DNA of 64,000 bases from contig CAIZWN010000068.1 in NCBI GenBank assembly GCA_903936705.1, forward strand, positions 124,001-188,000, in the 5' to 3' direction. Position numbers and translations under genes: made by a program. Origin of the DNA: an uncultured Myxococcales bacterium. GTDB taxonomy: Bacteria; Myxococcota_A; UBA9042; DTJE01. Positions 15,084-23,603 of the stretch are shown here, in pieces (within the stretch, counting starts at the first letter, position 1; each line of letters starts with the position of its first letter). Under the pieces are notes generated by a model that had not been told where the DNA came from, searched no databases, and saw only the letters and a list, made by a program, of their open reading frames with translations.

Positions 15084-16352
15084 TCAGCAGAAACCCTTGA
15101 AGTAGTCCTCGTTCTGCATGACGGGCTGCATCCAGTCAGCGACACGTAGATCGGCAACTGTCGAACCGACCATGCCGATATCGTCCATCTCACCCAGTTC
15201 CAGGAACCGCGCCATCTGGAGTGCCTTGATGTCCGCGGCTGGGATGTTGATGATGGCCGCGACCGTAGTATCGATTGCAACAAGGTCGTTCCCGGCCAGC
15301 GCGAAATACCGTCCCGCCGTGTTGCGGTTCTTCATGTGAATGGTACGGCCGTCGTTGACCGGCGCCATATGCGGGCCGCTGCCCTCCAGGCAGATGGAAC
15401 CGTCGACGATTGCGAAGTCTTTGTAACCGTTGTCCTTGCGCCACTTCACCATGTCGATGAAGGACCCGGAAACCCCGGCGTCATCGATGCCGTGGCAGGC
15501 CATCTTGTCGTAGGCCACGTGCAATCCGCACCTGGAAATACCGTTGCCGTGCAGGTTGATCGAGGCGGCCCCAAAAAAGTTCTTCATGGAGGCGGACATG
15601 CGTGCCCACTGGTGCGTCTTGATTACCGGCATGGATATGATGTGGTCGGCCAGGGCAAAAGCCTTCCCGATCGAGATGCCGTCCTTGACCAGATCGCTGG
15701 TCGAGGCAGACGGGATGACCTGCCATTCGTTCGTGGCATTCAGGCAGATCAGTTCGACCCGCCCGGCACCGTAAACCGACAGCAGACGGTCCACATCGGC
15801 CTTCAGGTTCGTTGCGCCTTCGATGGAATTGCCGTCGACGAAGGTCACGGTGTCCCACTCCCAGGACTCGGTCTGCGAACCTTCGCCGATGATCACTTTC
15901 GCCGCTCCGGCTTTCAGGCACTGCTCGGCGACGCCAAGGACCAGTTCGGGCTTGGTGACTTCGCCGGTGTTGGGGTTGAAGCCAACGCCAAACGGCTCCA
16001 TGCCGAGGGCTACAAAATTCGGCTTGATGAAGACAGTCTTGTTCGCCAGCGCCGTGCCGGTAAAGCCCAGGGCTTCCGCTGCCTGCATGCCCATGCCGTG
16101 GAGTTCCGTAAGGGAGGAACCCAGGACTGCGAACACGGTAGCGGCATGGACCACGGGTACGTCCGCCGGTACTTCAGCTGGGACGTCAACCAGGACATCA
16201 GCCGGGACGTCAGCCGGCACATCTGCCCCCGGAAGGTCCCCGCCGTCCTTAACCCCGGAGTCACACCCCAGGTTCAGCAGGGCAGGGGTCGCCAGGGCCG
16301 CTGCCATGCCCGCTACACCACGTTTCAGAAGATCGCGCCGACTGATGGACAT
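15084..16352 (-). CDS. Tat-exported DUF362 lipoprotein
   Basis: A 422-aa protein with a textbook twin-arginine signal (SRRDLLKRG at residues 4-12) ending in a lipobox (NLGC, Cys30), then a DVPA-repeat linker (44-67) and a DUF362 domain. Family signatures include FIKPNFVALG, a central GEGSQTE segment, and PVIKTHQWARMSASMKNFFGA. DUF362 proteins are often found with redox proteins, but their reaction is unknown. No CxxCxxC iron-sulfur motif is present here. The ATG at 16352 has GGAGG upstream; a longer open frame overlaps the cytochrome gene and is rejected. It lies 43 bp downstream of the tetraheme lipoprotein on the same strand, so co-transcription is likely. Tat export suggests folding, perhaps with a cofactor, before export. 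Confidence 0.85.
   Translation of the reverse strand: MSISRRDLLKRGVAGMAAALATPALLNLGCDSGVKDGGDLPGADVPADVPADVLVDVPAEVPADVPVVHAATVFAVLGSSLTELHGMGMQAAEALGFTGTALANKTVFIKPNFVALGMEPFGVGFNPNTGEVTKPELVLGVAEQCLKAGAAKVIIGEGSQTESWEWDTVTFVDGNSIEGATNLKADVDRLLSVYGAGRVELICLNATNEWQVIPSASTSDLVKDGISIGKAFALADHIISMPVIKTHQWARMSASMKNFFGAASINLHGNGISRCGLHVAYDKMACHGIDDAGVSGSFIDMVKWRKDNGYKDFAIVDGSICLEGSGPHMAPVNDGRTIHMKNRNTAGRYFALAGNDLVAIDTTVAAIINIPAADIKALQMARFLELGEMDDIGMVGSTVADLRVADWMQPVMQNEDYFKGFC
16152..16223 (-). repeat. Coding 12-bp repeats (DVPA units)
   Basis: Six imperfect 12-bp units encode DVPA/DVLV/EVPA tetrapeptides just after the lipobox of the DUF362 lipoprotein. Similar spacers occur in other lipoproteins of this window. 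Confidence 0.65.
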
Positions 16353-16395
16353 CGTAATCGCCTCCGCATATGGAAAATCAGCATCAACCTCGATT

Positions 16396-16818
16396 TCAGG
16401 GCACGTGGCAGGACTTGCAGGAAAGGGGATCCGGGAAGCCTTCGCTGCTGTGCGGGGTGTGGCATCCCGAGCAGGGTGGGGTGCCGCTGTGGCCGGCAGG
16501 GGCCCCGTTCTTGCCGTGGCATCCGATGCAAAGGTACGGGTCCTTGCCGTCGTTATGGTCGTCGGCAGTGTGGCAGTCCCAGCATTTTGGGTTGCCCCAA
16601 CCAGAGTGTGTGTTTTCAAGAATCAGTTTCGTCGCGCCAGTGACTGTATCGACGCCCAGTTCCCTGGCGACGTCCGGCGCAACGCCTGGATCGACGAGGG
16701 TGTCGTTGTCGGCGATGACATCCACGGGAGTCGTTTGATCGGTCCCGGTCGTGCTGGCAGAGTCGCAGCTCAACCCAAGGGTTACCACCAGCAACAGTGC
16801 CCACAGTGGTCGGCGCAT
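16396..16818 (-). CDS. Small tetraheme c-type cytochrome lipoprotein with a flavinylation-type motif
   Basis: A 140-aa lipoprotein (lipobox LGLSC, Cys18). It has four CxxCH haem-attachment motifs, at Cys79, Cys97, Cys116 and Cys134, in a compact 60-residue C-terminal region. Between the acidic linker and the first haem, residues 57-63 read D-T-V-T-G-A-T. This matches the D-x-x-[S/T]-G-A-T motif at which ApbE attaches FMN to the final Thr in NqrC/RnfG-type domains. The usual FMN-binding domain of about 100 residues is absent; the motif stands almost alone, 16 residues before the first haem. An apbE gene lies 1.8 kb away. The ATG at 16818 follows AGGAG and starts a clean signal peptide. Likely role: extracytoplasmic electron carrier. 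Confidence 0.85.
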   Translation of the reverse strand: MRRPLWALLLVVTLGLSCDSASTTGTDQTTPVDVIADNDTLVDPGVAPDVARELGVDTVTGATKLILENTHSGWGNPKCWDCHTADDHNDGKDPYLCIGCHGKNGAPAGHSGTPPCSGCHTPHSSEGFPDPLSCKSCHVP

Positions 16819-16859
16819 TGGTGTCTCCTGGAAGGAGGGCAACTCGATTCCCGAGACAG

Positions 16860-16888
16860 AGTTTCTGGACACACCCATCATTCGTCAA
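16860..16888 (-). promoter_or_regulatory. Possible promoter of the cytochrome-DUF362 pair
   Basis: TTGACG (16888-16883 on the minus strand, 5 of 6), 17-bp spacer, GAAACT (16865-16860, weak). It lies in the divergent region shared with the flavoprotein gene. Confidence 0.35.
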
Positions 16889-16910
16889 GTACTTTTTAAA
16901 CTGATTGGTC

Positions 16911-16916
16911 TAAAAT
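16911..16916 (+). promoter_or_regulatory. Possible -10 element for the flavoprotein gene
   Basis: TAAAAT (5 of 6) lies 26 bp before the ATG at 16942 in an AT-rich divergent region. No good -35 is present at 16-18 bp. Confidence 0.3.
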
Positions 16917-16941
16917 CCGTCAGGGTTCGAATGGAGGCGAC

Positions 16942-18633
16942 ATGCGAAAGACACCAGATGGCTCCCTTGGAAATGTTTCAAAGTCCACCACCCGCCGCGG
17001 TTTCCTGCAGAAATCCGCCATTGGTGCCCTTGCGATCGTCGGGACGCGGGCGCTGGCCGGCTGCGATGGCGGGACGTCCGTGACCGGCGACCTGCCCGGC
17101 GACACGACGGGCGATACACCTGGCCAGATCACGTGGTCTTTCGATCGCGAGGCTGACGTCGTAGTCATCGGGTCCGGGACGGGCCTGGTCGCCGCTCTGG
17201 TGGCCGCGGTGAAGGGCGCCAAGGTTCTTGTGCTGGAGAAGTCGGCTGCTACCGGCGGTTCGACGCGCCTGTCTGGTGGTGTTGCGTGGATCCCGAACAA
17301 CCCGGTCATGAAGGAGGCCGGGATCGAGGACAATCGCGCCGATGCTTTGGCCTACGTGCGCAAGATGTCCAAGGGGCAATCCGAGGACGCCCTCCTGGAA
17401 GCCTTTGTCGACAAGGGGCCGGAAATGGTGGCCTTTGTAGGGTCGCAGACGGACATCGGTTGGCAGGTCACTCCGCTGCTGGGCGACTATCACACCGATT
17501 GGCCAGGGGCACGCTTCTCTGGGCGCAGCATCGGCCCGACCGAGGGTGATGCTTTCAACCAGGGCCCGATCCTCATCGACAGGCTGGAATCGGCGATGAA
17601 GGCTGCGGGAGGGGAAGTTCTGCTGAACGCACCTGCGAAAAAATTCATTACACGGACGACTCCGGCCGGAGGCCTCGAAATCGTCGGCGTCGAGGCCGAG
17701 GTCGATGGGGCACGGATTCGCATCCGGGCGAACCAGGGCGTGGTGCTTGCGGCTGGCGGCCTCGACTGGGACTTCGAACGGAAGCGTCATTTTCTGCGTG
17801 GGCCGACCGAGTACACACTCGGGCACCCAGGCAACACAGGCGACGGCCTGCGTATGGCCATGGCCGTTGGCGCGGACCTGCGTAACATGAACGAGTGTTG
17901 GGGTGGTGTCGTGTTTGCCGCTGAAACCGCCGCCGCCATGGCCGAGGGCAAACCAGCCAACATCAATGCCATGGCTCACCGTCGCATGCCGGGGTGCATC
18001 ACCGTGAACCGGTATGGCGAGCGTTTTTGCGACGAGGCCAGTCCCTACGACCCGGCCTGGTTGTCCTTCTTCCGCTGGGAGAACTGGGGTGACCTTCGGG
18101 ACCGGAACCTGCCGGCGTTCTTCATTTCCGACAAGAAGATGCGACCCGACACGACTGTAGGCGTGCAGAAGGCGGATACGTTGCGCGAACTGGCCGGCCT
18201 TTTAAGTATTGACCCGGATGGGCTGGAAGCCACGGTCGCGGCATTCAACCTGGCCGCATTGCAGGGCAAGGACCCGATCTATCATCGCGGCGAAAGCGCG
18301 TATGAAATGGGCTACGGCCCGACCCTGGCGCCGATCGAAAAGGCCCCCTTCTACGGTGTCGAGTGTGCTCCTGCGGATCTGGGTACCTGTGGCGGCGCTC
18401 GTGTCAACGTCAACGCCCAGGTTCTGGACACCGATGGCCTGGTGATCCAGCGTCTGTACGCGGCCGGGAACAGTTCTGGTGTCGGCGGACCAGGTGCCGG
18501 CTATGGTGGCGGTGGCGGTACCATAGGTCCCGCGATGACGTTCGCGTACATTGCCGGAGGCGTGGTTGCCGACCAGGATCGCCTGGTTCTTGAGGGTGAC
18601 GGCGCCAGCCCCGTGGACGGTGCCGCAGGCTAG
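16942..18633 (+). CDS. Tat-exported FAD-dependent oxidoreductase (fumarate reductase / 3-ketosteroid dehydrogenase type)
   Basis: A 563-aa flavoprotein of the FAD_binding_2 superfamily. A twin-arginine signal (TRRGFLQK, residues 17-24) ends in a lipobox (ALAGC, Cys41), predicting a lipid-anchored periplasmic enzyme. The dinucleotide-binding motif VVIGSGTG (74-81) is followed by LVLEKSAATGGSTRLSGG and AWIPNN, as in KstD-like proteins. Near the C-terminus are LYAAGNSSGVGGPGAGYGGG and a helix that closes the FAD site. The substrate cannot be told from the sequence. It is divergent from the tetraheme lipoprotein and converges with apbE, overlapping its end by four bases. The neighbouring cytochrome is the obvious electron partner. 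I see no covalent-FMN motif in this protein itself. Confidence 0.88.
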   Translation: MRKTPDGSLGNVSKSTTRRGFLQKSAIGALAIVGTRALAGCDGGTSVTGDLPGDTTGDTPGQITWSFDREADVVVIGSGTGLVAALVAAVKGAKVLVLEKSAATGGSTRLSGGVAWIPNNPVMKEAGIEDNRADALAYVRKMSKGQSEDALLEAFVDKGPEMVAFVGSQTDIGWQVTPLLGDYHTDWPGARFSGRSIGPTEGDAFNQGPILIDRLESAMKAAGGEVLLNAPAKKFITRTTPAGGLEIVGVEAEVDGARIRIRANQGVVLAAGGLDWDFERKRHFLRGPTEYTLGHPGNTGDGLRMAMAVGADLRNMNECWGGVVFAAETAAAMAEGKPANINAMAHRRMPGCITVNRYGERFCDEASPYDPAWLSFFRWENWGDLRDRNLPAFFISDKKMRPDTTVGVQKADTLRELAGLLSIDPDGLEATVAAFNLAALQGKDPIYHRGESAYEMGYGPTLAPIEKAPFYGVECAPADLGTCGGARVNVNAQVLDTDGLVIQRLYAAGNSSGVGGPGAGYGGGGGTIGPAMTFAYIAGGVVADQDRLVLEGDGASPVDGAAG

Positions 18634-19748
18634 GGCCCGGTCGACCTTTTGCCTTCCGATTCACGATGCAAATCAGGACCGTGCGAATAAAGCTGGGCCA
18701 TCCTTCGGGACACACGCTGGACCATCACGCCGTCTTCCCCGCGTAACAGCAGCAGCACGCCGGCTCCCGGCAGGGACTCGATCAGGGCAAGCCCCTCGTC
18801 CGGCGGCAGGACTGCCAGCGCGGTTGCCAAGGCGTCAGCCGTAGCATTGGGCCAGTCACCTCCCTCGATGACGACGGTCACCCCCATAAGGCGGGTGTCG
18901 ACGGGCTGGCCAGTACGCGGGTCGAAGATGTGATAGTAGTCCCGTCCCGCGATGCGCACCGGCTGTTCATAGTTCCCAGACGTCGAAATCGCGATGCGCG
19001 TGGCGGCAGTCACGACCCCCAGCATGCCCGTCGCGGACCGCGGATCTCGCACCCCTACGCGCCACGGGAGCCTTTCGGGGGATGTCCCGAAGGCGCGGAC
19101 CTCGCCGCCAACCTGGATCAGGCCCGACAGGGCGCCCCGCGACTCCAGGAGTTCGGCGGCCCGATCTACCGCGAAGCCCTTTACGATGCCTCCAAAGTCC
19201 AGCGATACCGGTGGATCCAGGGGTTGGATCGTTCCTTCTTGATCCTGGACCAGCCGCTGCATACCAACGCGGGCCAACGCCAAGGCCAGGTCGTCCGGAG
19301 GCGGCGGAACCCCGTCGCGGACCGCTCGCTTCCACAGTTCCTTCAACGGCCAGACTGTCACGTCGAAGGCCCCAGAGGTCCTGTTCCATGCCTCCCTGGA
19401 CAATCGAATCAGCAGGGTCAAAAGAGGCGACGGAGCGAACGTTCGTCGTCCGTTCTCGCGGTTGAAAAGGCCGACCTCCGAGGTCGGGTCGAACGGGTTG
19501 CACGTGCTACCGGTGCGACGAATCTCGTTAAAAGCATCGTCCATCAAGGCTGCACCTTCGGCGGCGCGGTCCGGGGGCATTGCGAAACGCAGGCGCGCCG
19601 GGATACCTACCCACAGATTTTCCGAGCGATCAGACCACGCCAATGCAGGGGCAGCGGGCTCTTGGACAAGCCTGTAGACGATGAACAACAGTGCCAGTCC
19701 ACAAAGAATTGCGACGACCAAAATGGCCACGCGCTTGCCTGATTGCAT
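18630..19748 (-). CDS. apbE: ApbE-family FAD:protein FMN transferase
   Basis: A 372-aa membrane-anchored or exported protein (helix RVAILVVAILCGLALLFIVY, about residues 6-25). Family members move FMN from FAD to a Thr in D-x-x-[S/T]-G-A-[T/S] motifs of extracytoplasmic proteins. Visible signatures are SLDFGGIVKGFAVDRAAELL, LIQVGGEVRAFG, AISTSGNYEQ, YYHIFDPRTGQPV and NATADALATAL. A GAGG precedes the ATG at 19748; the longer open frame overlaps rapZ and is rejected. It begins 32 bp after rapZ on the same strand, so it may be the last gene of the rpoN operon. A candidate acceptor, the tetraheme lipoprotein with its TGAT motif, lies just beyond the convergent flavoprotein gene. Confidence 0.93.
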   Translation of the reverse strand: MQSGKRVAILVVAILCGLALLFIVYRLVQEPAAPALAWSDRSENLWVGIPARLRFAMPPDRAAEGAALMDDAFNEIRRTGSTCNPFDPTSEVGLFNRENGRRTFAPSPLLTLLIRLSREAWNRTSGAFDVTVWPLKELWKRAVRDGVPPPPDDLALALARVGMQRLVQDQEGTIQPLDPPVSLDFGGIVKGFAVDRAAELLESRGALSGLIQVGGEVRAFGTSPERLPWRVGVRDPRSATGMLGVVTAATRIAISTSGNYEQPVRIAGRDYYHIFDPRTGQPVDTRLMGVTVVIEGGDWPNATADALATALAVLPPDEGLALIESLPGAGVLLLLRGEDGVMVQRVSRRMAQLYSHGPDLHRESEGKRSTGP

Positions 19749-19780
19749 CGGTACCTCGTTATCGCCCGGTGGGTTCCGGG

Positions 19781-20647
19781 CTACCTGCCTTCCTCCAGTT
19801 CCCGGTGCGTGACCGAAACGGCGTGGCCATCGGTTCGCAGGGCATCGGCAGCCGTCACGGCCAGCGCGACCGACCGGTGCTGGCCGCCGGTACAACCGAA
19901 GGCAATCGTCACGACAGGGCGTTCCTCGGCCTCGTGCATCGGCAGGGACGTGCGAAACAGGTCCAGGACCCGGTCCCTGAAGACGGCCCATTCGGGCTGT
20001 TGCTCCAGAAAATGTCGAACCTCCGGATCCCTTCCGGTCAGGGGGCGAAGTTCGTCAACGAAATACGGGTTGGGCAGGCCGCGACAGTCGATGACATAGT
20101 CAGCCTCTCGCGGGACACCGTTGCGGTACCCGAACGACATGACCACCACGCCCGTCCGGCGCGACCGCTGGGGGTCCCACGCCTGCATCACGCGCGCCTT
20201 CAGTTGGTGCACGTTCAGGGACGTCGTGTCAATTATCCAGGCGGCCTGCTCCTTCAGCGGTTCCAGCAGTTGACGTTCAAGAGTCAGCGCCGCTGCCAGC
20301 GAGCCAGTCTCCGATTCCAGCGGGTGTCGCCTTCTGGTTGCCGAATACCGTCGCACCAGCGACTCGTCGGCGCAGTCCAGGAACAGGATTTCAACGAGGT
20401 GCCCCGTAGCCCTGACACCGGCCAGGGCTTCCGGGAAGGCATCAAGGAACAGGCGTTCCCTGACATCCACTCCCAGGGCCACCCTGCGGACCTGTCCATT
20501 CGCCTCGGCCAGTGCCAGAAACTTGTCCAGCATCACCAGCGGAAGGTTGTCGATGCAGAAGAAACCTAGATCTTCAAGGGCGCGGATTGCGGTGGATTTT
20601 CCCGATCCCGAAAGCCCAGTGACGATGACGACGTGGGAGGTGTTCAA
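19781..20647 (-). CDS. rapZ: RNase adapter protein RapZ
   Basis: A 288-aa nucleotide-binding protein, the normal family length. In E. coli RapZ directs RNase E to small RNA GlmZ and so controls amino-sugar synthesis; in other bacteria its targets differ. The Walker A motif GLSGSGKS lies near residues 11-18, followed by ALEDLGFFCIDNLP, VVVMSFGYRNGVPREADYVIDCRGLPNPYF, and the C-terminal IAFGCTGGQHRSVALA. I chose the TTG at 20647, with GAGG just upstream, because it gives the family N-terminus directly before HVVIVTG. It begins 22 bp after hpf, in the classical rpoN-hpf-rapZ order (no ptsN or hprK between). Confidence 0.92.
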   Translation of the reverse strand: MNTSHVVIVTGLSGSGKSTAIRALEDLGFFCIDNLPLVMLDKFLALAEANGQVRRVALGVDVRERLFLDAFPEALAGVRATGHLVEILFLDCADESLVRRYSATRRRHPLESETGSLAAALTLERQLLEPLKEQAAWIIDTTSLNVHQLKARVMQAWDPQRSRRTGVVVMSFGYRNGVPREADYVIDCRGLPNPYFVDELRPLTGRDPEVRHFLEQQPEWAVFRDRVLDLFRTSLPMHEAEERPVVTIAFGCTGGQHRSVALAVTAADALRTDGHAVSVTHRELEEGR

Positions 20648-20669
20648 CGTGCCTCGCTTCAGGCCGAGA

Positions 20670-20975
20670 TCAGGCCCTTCCGGTCCGGCGATCGTGAACC
20701 ATGTCCTTCCGTTTTTGCAACTGGCGTTCCAGTTTGTCCAGTACGACATCGATCGTCGGATACAGGTCCGTGGTCTTCTCGGTGCTCTTGAATACCTCGC
20801 CCTTGGTTGTTACGACGACTTCCATGACCGTCCATGCCTTCTCGGTCGTAAGTGTAACCCTTGCATCGGAGGTGGGGCCCGCCAGTTTCTCGAACCTCTT
20901 CTCGATCTTGTCCAGGATCAGTGCCTTCAGATCATCGGAGGCATCGAACTGGCGAAGAACGAAACTTACCTGCAT
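20670..20975 (-). CDS. hpf: Ribosome hibernation promoting factor (short form)
   Basis: A 101-aa protein of the HPF/YfiA family, which binds the 30S decoding region of idle ribosomes. It has the family beta-alpha pattern (MQVSFVLRQFDASDDLKALI...DKIEKRFEKL; VMEVVVTTKGEVFKSTEKTTDLYPTIDVVLDKLERQLQKRK). It lacks the C-terminal dimerisation domain of the long form. The ATG at 20975 has AGGAG seven bases before it. It lies between rpoN and rapZ, as in many proteobacteria. Confidence 0.93.
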   Translation of the reverse strand: MQVSFVLRQFDASDDLKALILDKIEKRFEKLAGPTSDARVTLTTEKAWTVMEVVVTTKGEVFKSTEKTTDLYPTIDVVLDKLERQLQKRKDMVHDRRTGRA

Positions 20976-21120
20976 GACGGACTCCTTGCATGTCGGTCCG
21001 GCGTCCAACAACGCGGCCGGCCGACTCCAGCCCCGAGGATGCCGGGGCTAACCTTTGGGGAACACGCCTGCATCCGGATGGTCGCAGGCGGCCCGCGGGG
21101 CGTTACGTACCCGCCCCGAA

Positions 21121-22620
21121 CTACACCAACTCACGGCGCCGCGACGATGGCAGGACACCGAGGACATCCCGGTATTTGGCCACCGTCCGACGCGCAATCA
21201 CGATATTTTCACGACGCAACTTTTCGACGATTTCCTGGTCCGACAACGGGTTGGTCGAGTCTTCTGCCTCGATCAGCGCCTGGATGCGCGACTTCACGCT
21301 GGCCGAGGATTGGTCCTCTCCGTGAACGCTTCCGATGCGGCTGTTGAAGAAGTACTTCAGTTCGAAGATGCCGCGTGGGGTATGGACGTACTTGCTGGTC
21401 GTTACGCGGCTGATGGTGGACTCGTGCATGCCCACGTCCTCGGCCACGTCCCTGAGTACCAGCGGACGCAGGTGCGTCACGCCGTTGTCCAGGAAGTCCC
21501 TCTGGAATCGCATGATGCTGTCGGTGACTTTCCTTATTGTGCCCTGGCGCTGATGTATCGAACGGATCAGCCACATTGCCGCGCGCAGTTTTTCCTGGAC
21601 AAACTCACGCGCATCGCTGCGCGCTCCGCCGCCCAGCGCTGCTTCGTAATATGGGCTGATCTTCAGCTTGGGCAGGCCGTCCTCGTTCAGGACGGTGATG
21701 TAGTCGTTACCCACCTTGTACACGTACACGTCGGGTTGGACGTAGACGACCTCGTCGGTCGCGAACGCTCGCCCTGGACGTGGATCCATGCCGACAACCG
21801 TATCGACCAGGATCTTGACCTCGTCCAGTGTGCACTTCAAACCGCGCGCGATGGCCTTGAAGTTCTTGCGCTCGAGATCTGACAGGTGGTTTTCCAGCAG
21901 CAGCCGCAGTCGCTCGTTGTCGGGGTGGTGATGTCGCGCCTGGATCAGCAGGCAGTCCCTCAGGTCACGAGCGGCAACGCCCACCGGGTCAAACGACTGG
22001 ACTCGCAGCAGGATCGTCCTGACAAATGCCTCGTCGGAACTGGTTCTGGCCGCAATCTCGGCCTCGTCTACGTCCTGAAGATAACCGTCCTCGTTCAGGT
22101 TGCCGATGATGAACGCCCCGACCTCACGGCCCATGTCGTCGAGGTCGGAAAGCTGAAGCTGCCACAGGAGGTGGTCGCTGAGGCTGCTCTTGCGACTGAT
22201 GGTCGACTCGATGGAAGGGTAGTCATCGTTCGATATCCGCAACTCCGGTCCGGACGAGAAGCGGTTATAGCCCTCGACGAACCTTTCCCAATCGATGCCC
22301 TCGTCCGGGTGCGTCGGCGATTCGTGGGGGCCGTCATTGCCCGATTCAAGAGGGTCCGCGACGGCCTTGGGCGGCGCTTCAGCGGGTGCCGGCTCGCCGA
22401 CGTCCCCGCCTTCCCGGGCGGTGTCCTGGTAGGAAAGGTTGTCCTCGCCCGAGCCGTCCTCTTCCAGGACGGGGTTCGAGTCGAGCTGCGTGCGGATCTC
22501 TTCGGCCAGCTCCAGCCGGGACAACTGCAACAACCGGATGGCCAGTTGGAGTTGGGGAGTCAGGACCAGCTTCTGCAAGAGCTTTAGACTCTGCTCCTGC
22601 CGAATTTCCATCGCTGCCAT
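21121..22620 (-). CDS. rpoN: RNA polymerase sigma-54 factor
   Basis: A 499-aa sigma factor, of normal length. Region I is Gln/Leu-rich (EIRQEQSLKLLQKLVLTPQLQLAIRLLQLS). An acidic region II covers about residues 50-100. The core-binding and DNA-binding parts follow, including DVAEDVGMHESTISRVTTSKYVHTPRGIFELK. The RpoN box (ARRTVAKYR) is near residue 480. An AAGGA precedes the ATG. It is the third gene of a possible dnaJ, kinase-like, rpoN, hpf, rapZ, apbE transcription unit. Activators of sigma-54 were not seen in this window. Confidence 0.96.
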   Translation of the reverse strand: MAAMEIRQEQSLKLLQKLVLTPQLQLAIRLLQLSRLELAEEIRTQLDSNPVLEEDGSGEDNLSYQDTAREGGDVGEPAPAEAPPKAVADPLESGNDGPHESPTHPDEGIDWERFVEGYNRFSSGPELRISNDDYPSIESTISRKSSLSDHLLWQLQLSDLDDMGREVGAFIIGNLNEDGYLQDVDEAEIAARTSSDEAFVRTILLRVQSFDPVGVAARDLRDCLLIQARHHHPDNERLRLLLENHLSDLERKNFKAIARGLKCTLDEVKILVDTVVGMDPRPGRAFATDEVVYVQPDVYVYKVGNDYITVLNEDGLPKLKISPYYEAALGGGARSDAREFVQEKLRAAMWLIRSIHQRQGTIRKVTDSIMRFQRDFLDNGVTHLRPLVLRDVAEDVGMHESTISRVTTSKYVHTPRGIFELKYFFNSRIGSVHGEDQSSASVKSRIQALIEAEDSTNPLSDQEIVEKLRRENIVIARRTVAKYRDVLGVLPSSRRRELV

Positions 22621-22651
22621 TCAATCCTTGCTGGCTATCAGATTCAACGAG

Positions 22652-23506
22652 TCAAAATATATCGCCGGGGGCCGTCCTTGTAAAGGAAGCCGCATCTTGA
22701 GGGCGCGGCCTGCCGCCCTTTGGTCGGGCACCCCGGATCAAACTCGCCACTTCACCAGCGGTTGGCCTGCTGGCAGGTGAAGGGTCCAGCATGGCGGCCA
22801 GAACCGTCGAAATCCCGGCTGGTGCGTTTGAGGCGAGACGAAGTATGGCGCCGCCGGCATGGCATTCCAGGACCTTGGCCGGTGACGATGCGCTGCGCCA
22901 AGGAAGCGGTCCGGTCGCGGCAGACATGGCCACCAGACCCAGGGAGAACACTTCGGATGCCGGGGTTGAAGGCTCGCCTTCCAGGACCTCGGTGGCGAAA
23001 TACGGAAGCGTTCCGACCAGCAATAGCCCGGGTGGCGGAATGAGGCAGACCGGTTCAGCCCGGACGTCCAACCATATGGCCCTGTTGGCCGGGGTAAGGA
23101 GAATGTTGCCCTGTGACACGTCGCCGTGGAGACGCGGCGCTCCAGAGCAGCGCCTGTGCAGCCAGTCAAGCCCACCGGCACAATCGAGAACGACCTGGAA
23201 CCAGCTGTCACGAGTCAGCGGCCCGGTCTTCAGTACCTCGCGCAGCGTTTTTCCACCTGCCAGCGAAAACACGTGACAGTCAACCCCATCATCATCGCGG
23301 AATTGATGAAGGAATCTGGCCAGTCTTGGGTGGCGAACAAGGGCCAGAACCTGCGGATCCGGAGGTGGCGGCCAGGGCGACTCGGGCGGCAGCGGCAGGT
23401 AGCGGCGGACCACGACCTGGCGGCGACCCATGCGCGCAGCCCAGACTTCGACGGACGGCTGGAAGGACAGCGGTCGAAGCAACTTGATTTCGCCGTCAAC
23501 GCTCAC
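22652..23506 (-). CDS. Atypical Ser/Thr kinase-like protein (probable pseudokinase)
   Basis: A 284-aa protein with a protein-kinase fold but altered catalytic residues. The catalytic-loop equivalent reads HGDVSQGNILL, keeping the Asp and Asn. The DFG position is LDVRA, and the usual VAIK Lys is replaced in VVVRRYL. A later segment (ASEVFSLGLVAMSAATGPLPW) matches subdomain IX. It starts at a GTG with GGAG five bases upstream and ends 31 bp before rpoN. It may bind rather than phosphorylate, or be a divergent active kinase. Its place between dnaJ and rpoN suggests a link to regulation, but this is only positional. Confidence 0.72.
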   Translation of the reverse strand: MSVDGEIKLLRPLSFQPSVEVWAARMGRRQVVVRRYLPLPPESPWPPPPDPQVLALVRHPRLARFLHQFRDDDGVDCHVFSLAGGKTLREVLKTGPLTRDSWFQVVLDCAGGLDWLHRRCSGAPRLHGDVSQGNILLTPANRAIWLDVRAEPVCLIPPPGLLLVGTLPYFATEVLEGEPSTPASEVFSLGLVAMSAATGPLPWRSASSPAKVLECHAGGAILRLASNAPAGISTVLAAMLDPSPASRPTAGEVASLIRGARPKGGRPRPQDAASFTRTAPGDIF

Positions 23507-23603
23507 GATGACTCCAGATAGTCAGCAGGAACCCGGTTCGTATGGCAAATATGATAATCGGGAATACGGCGCAAATGTTTCAGTCGGTCGGTAGGTCGGT
23601 CAG

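Noticed and set aside
16353-16619. N-terminal extension of the DUF362 gene to a start at 16619
   Set aside because: It overlaps the cytochrome gene in another frame and would bury the Tat signal peptide; a good Shine-Dalgarno precedes the ATG at 16352.
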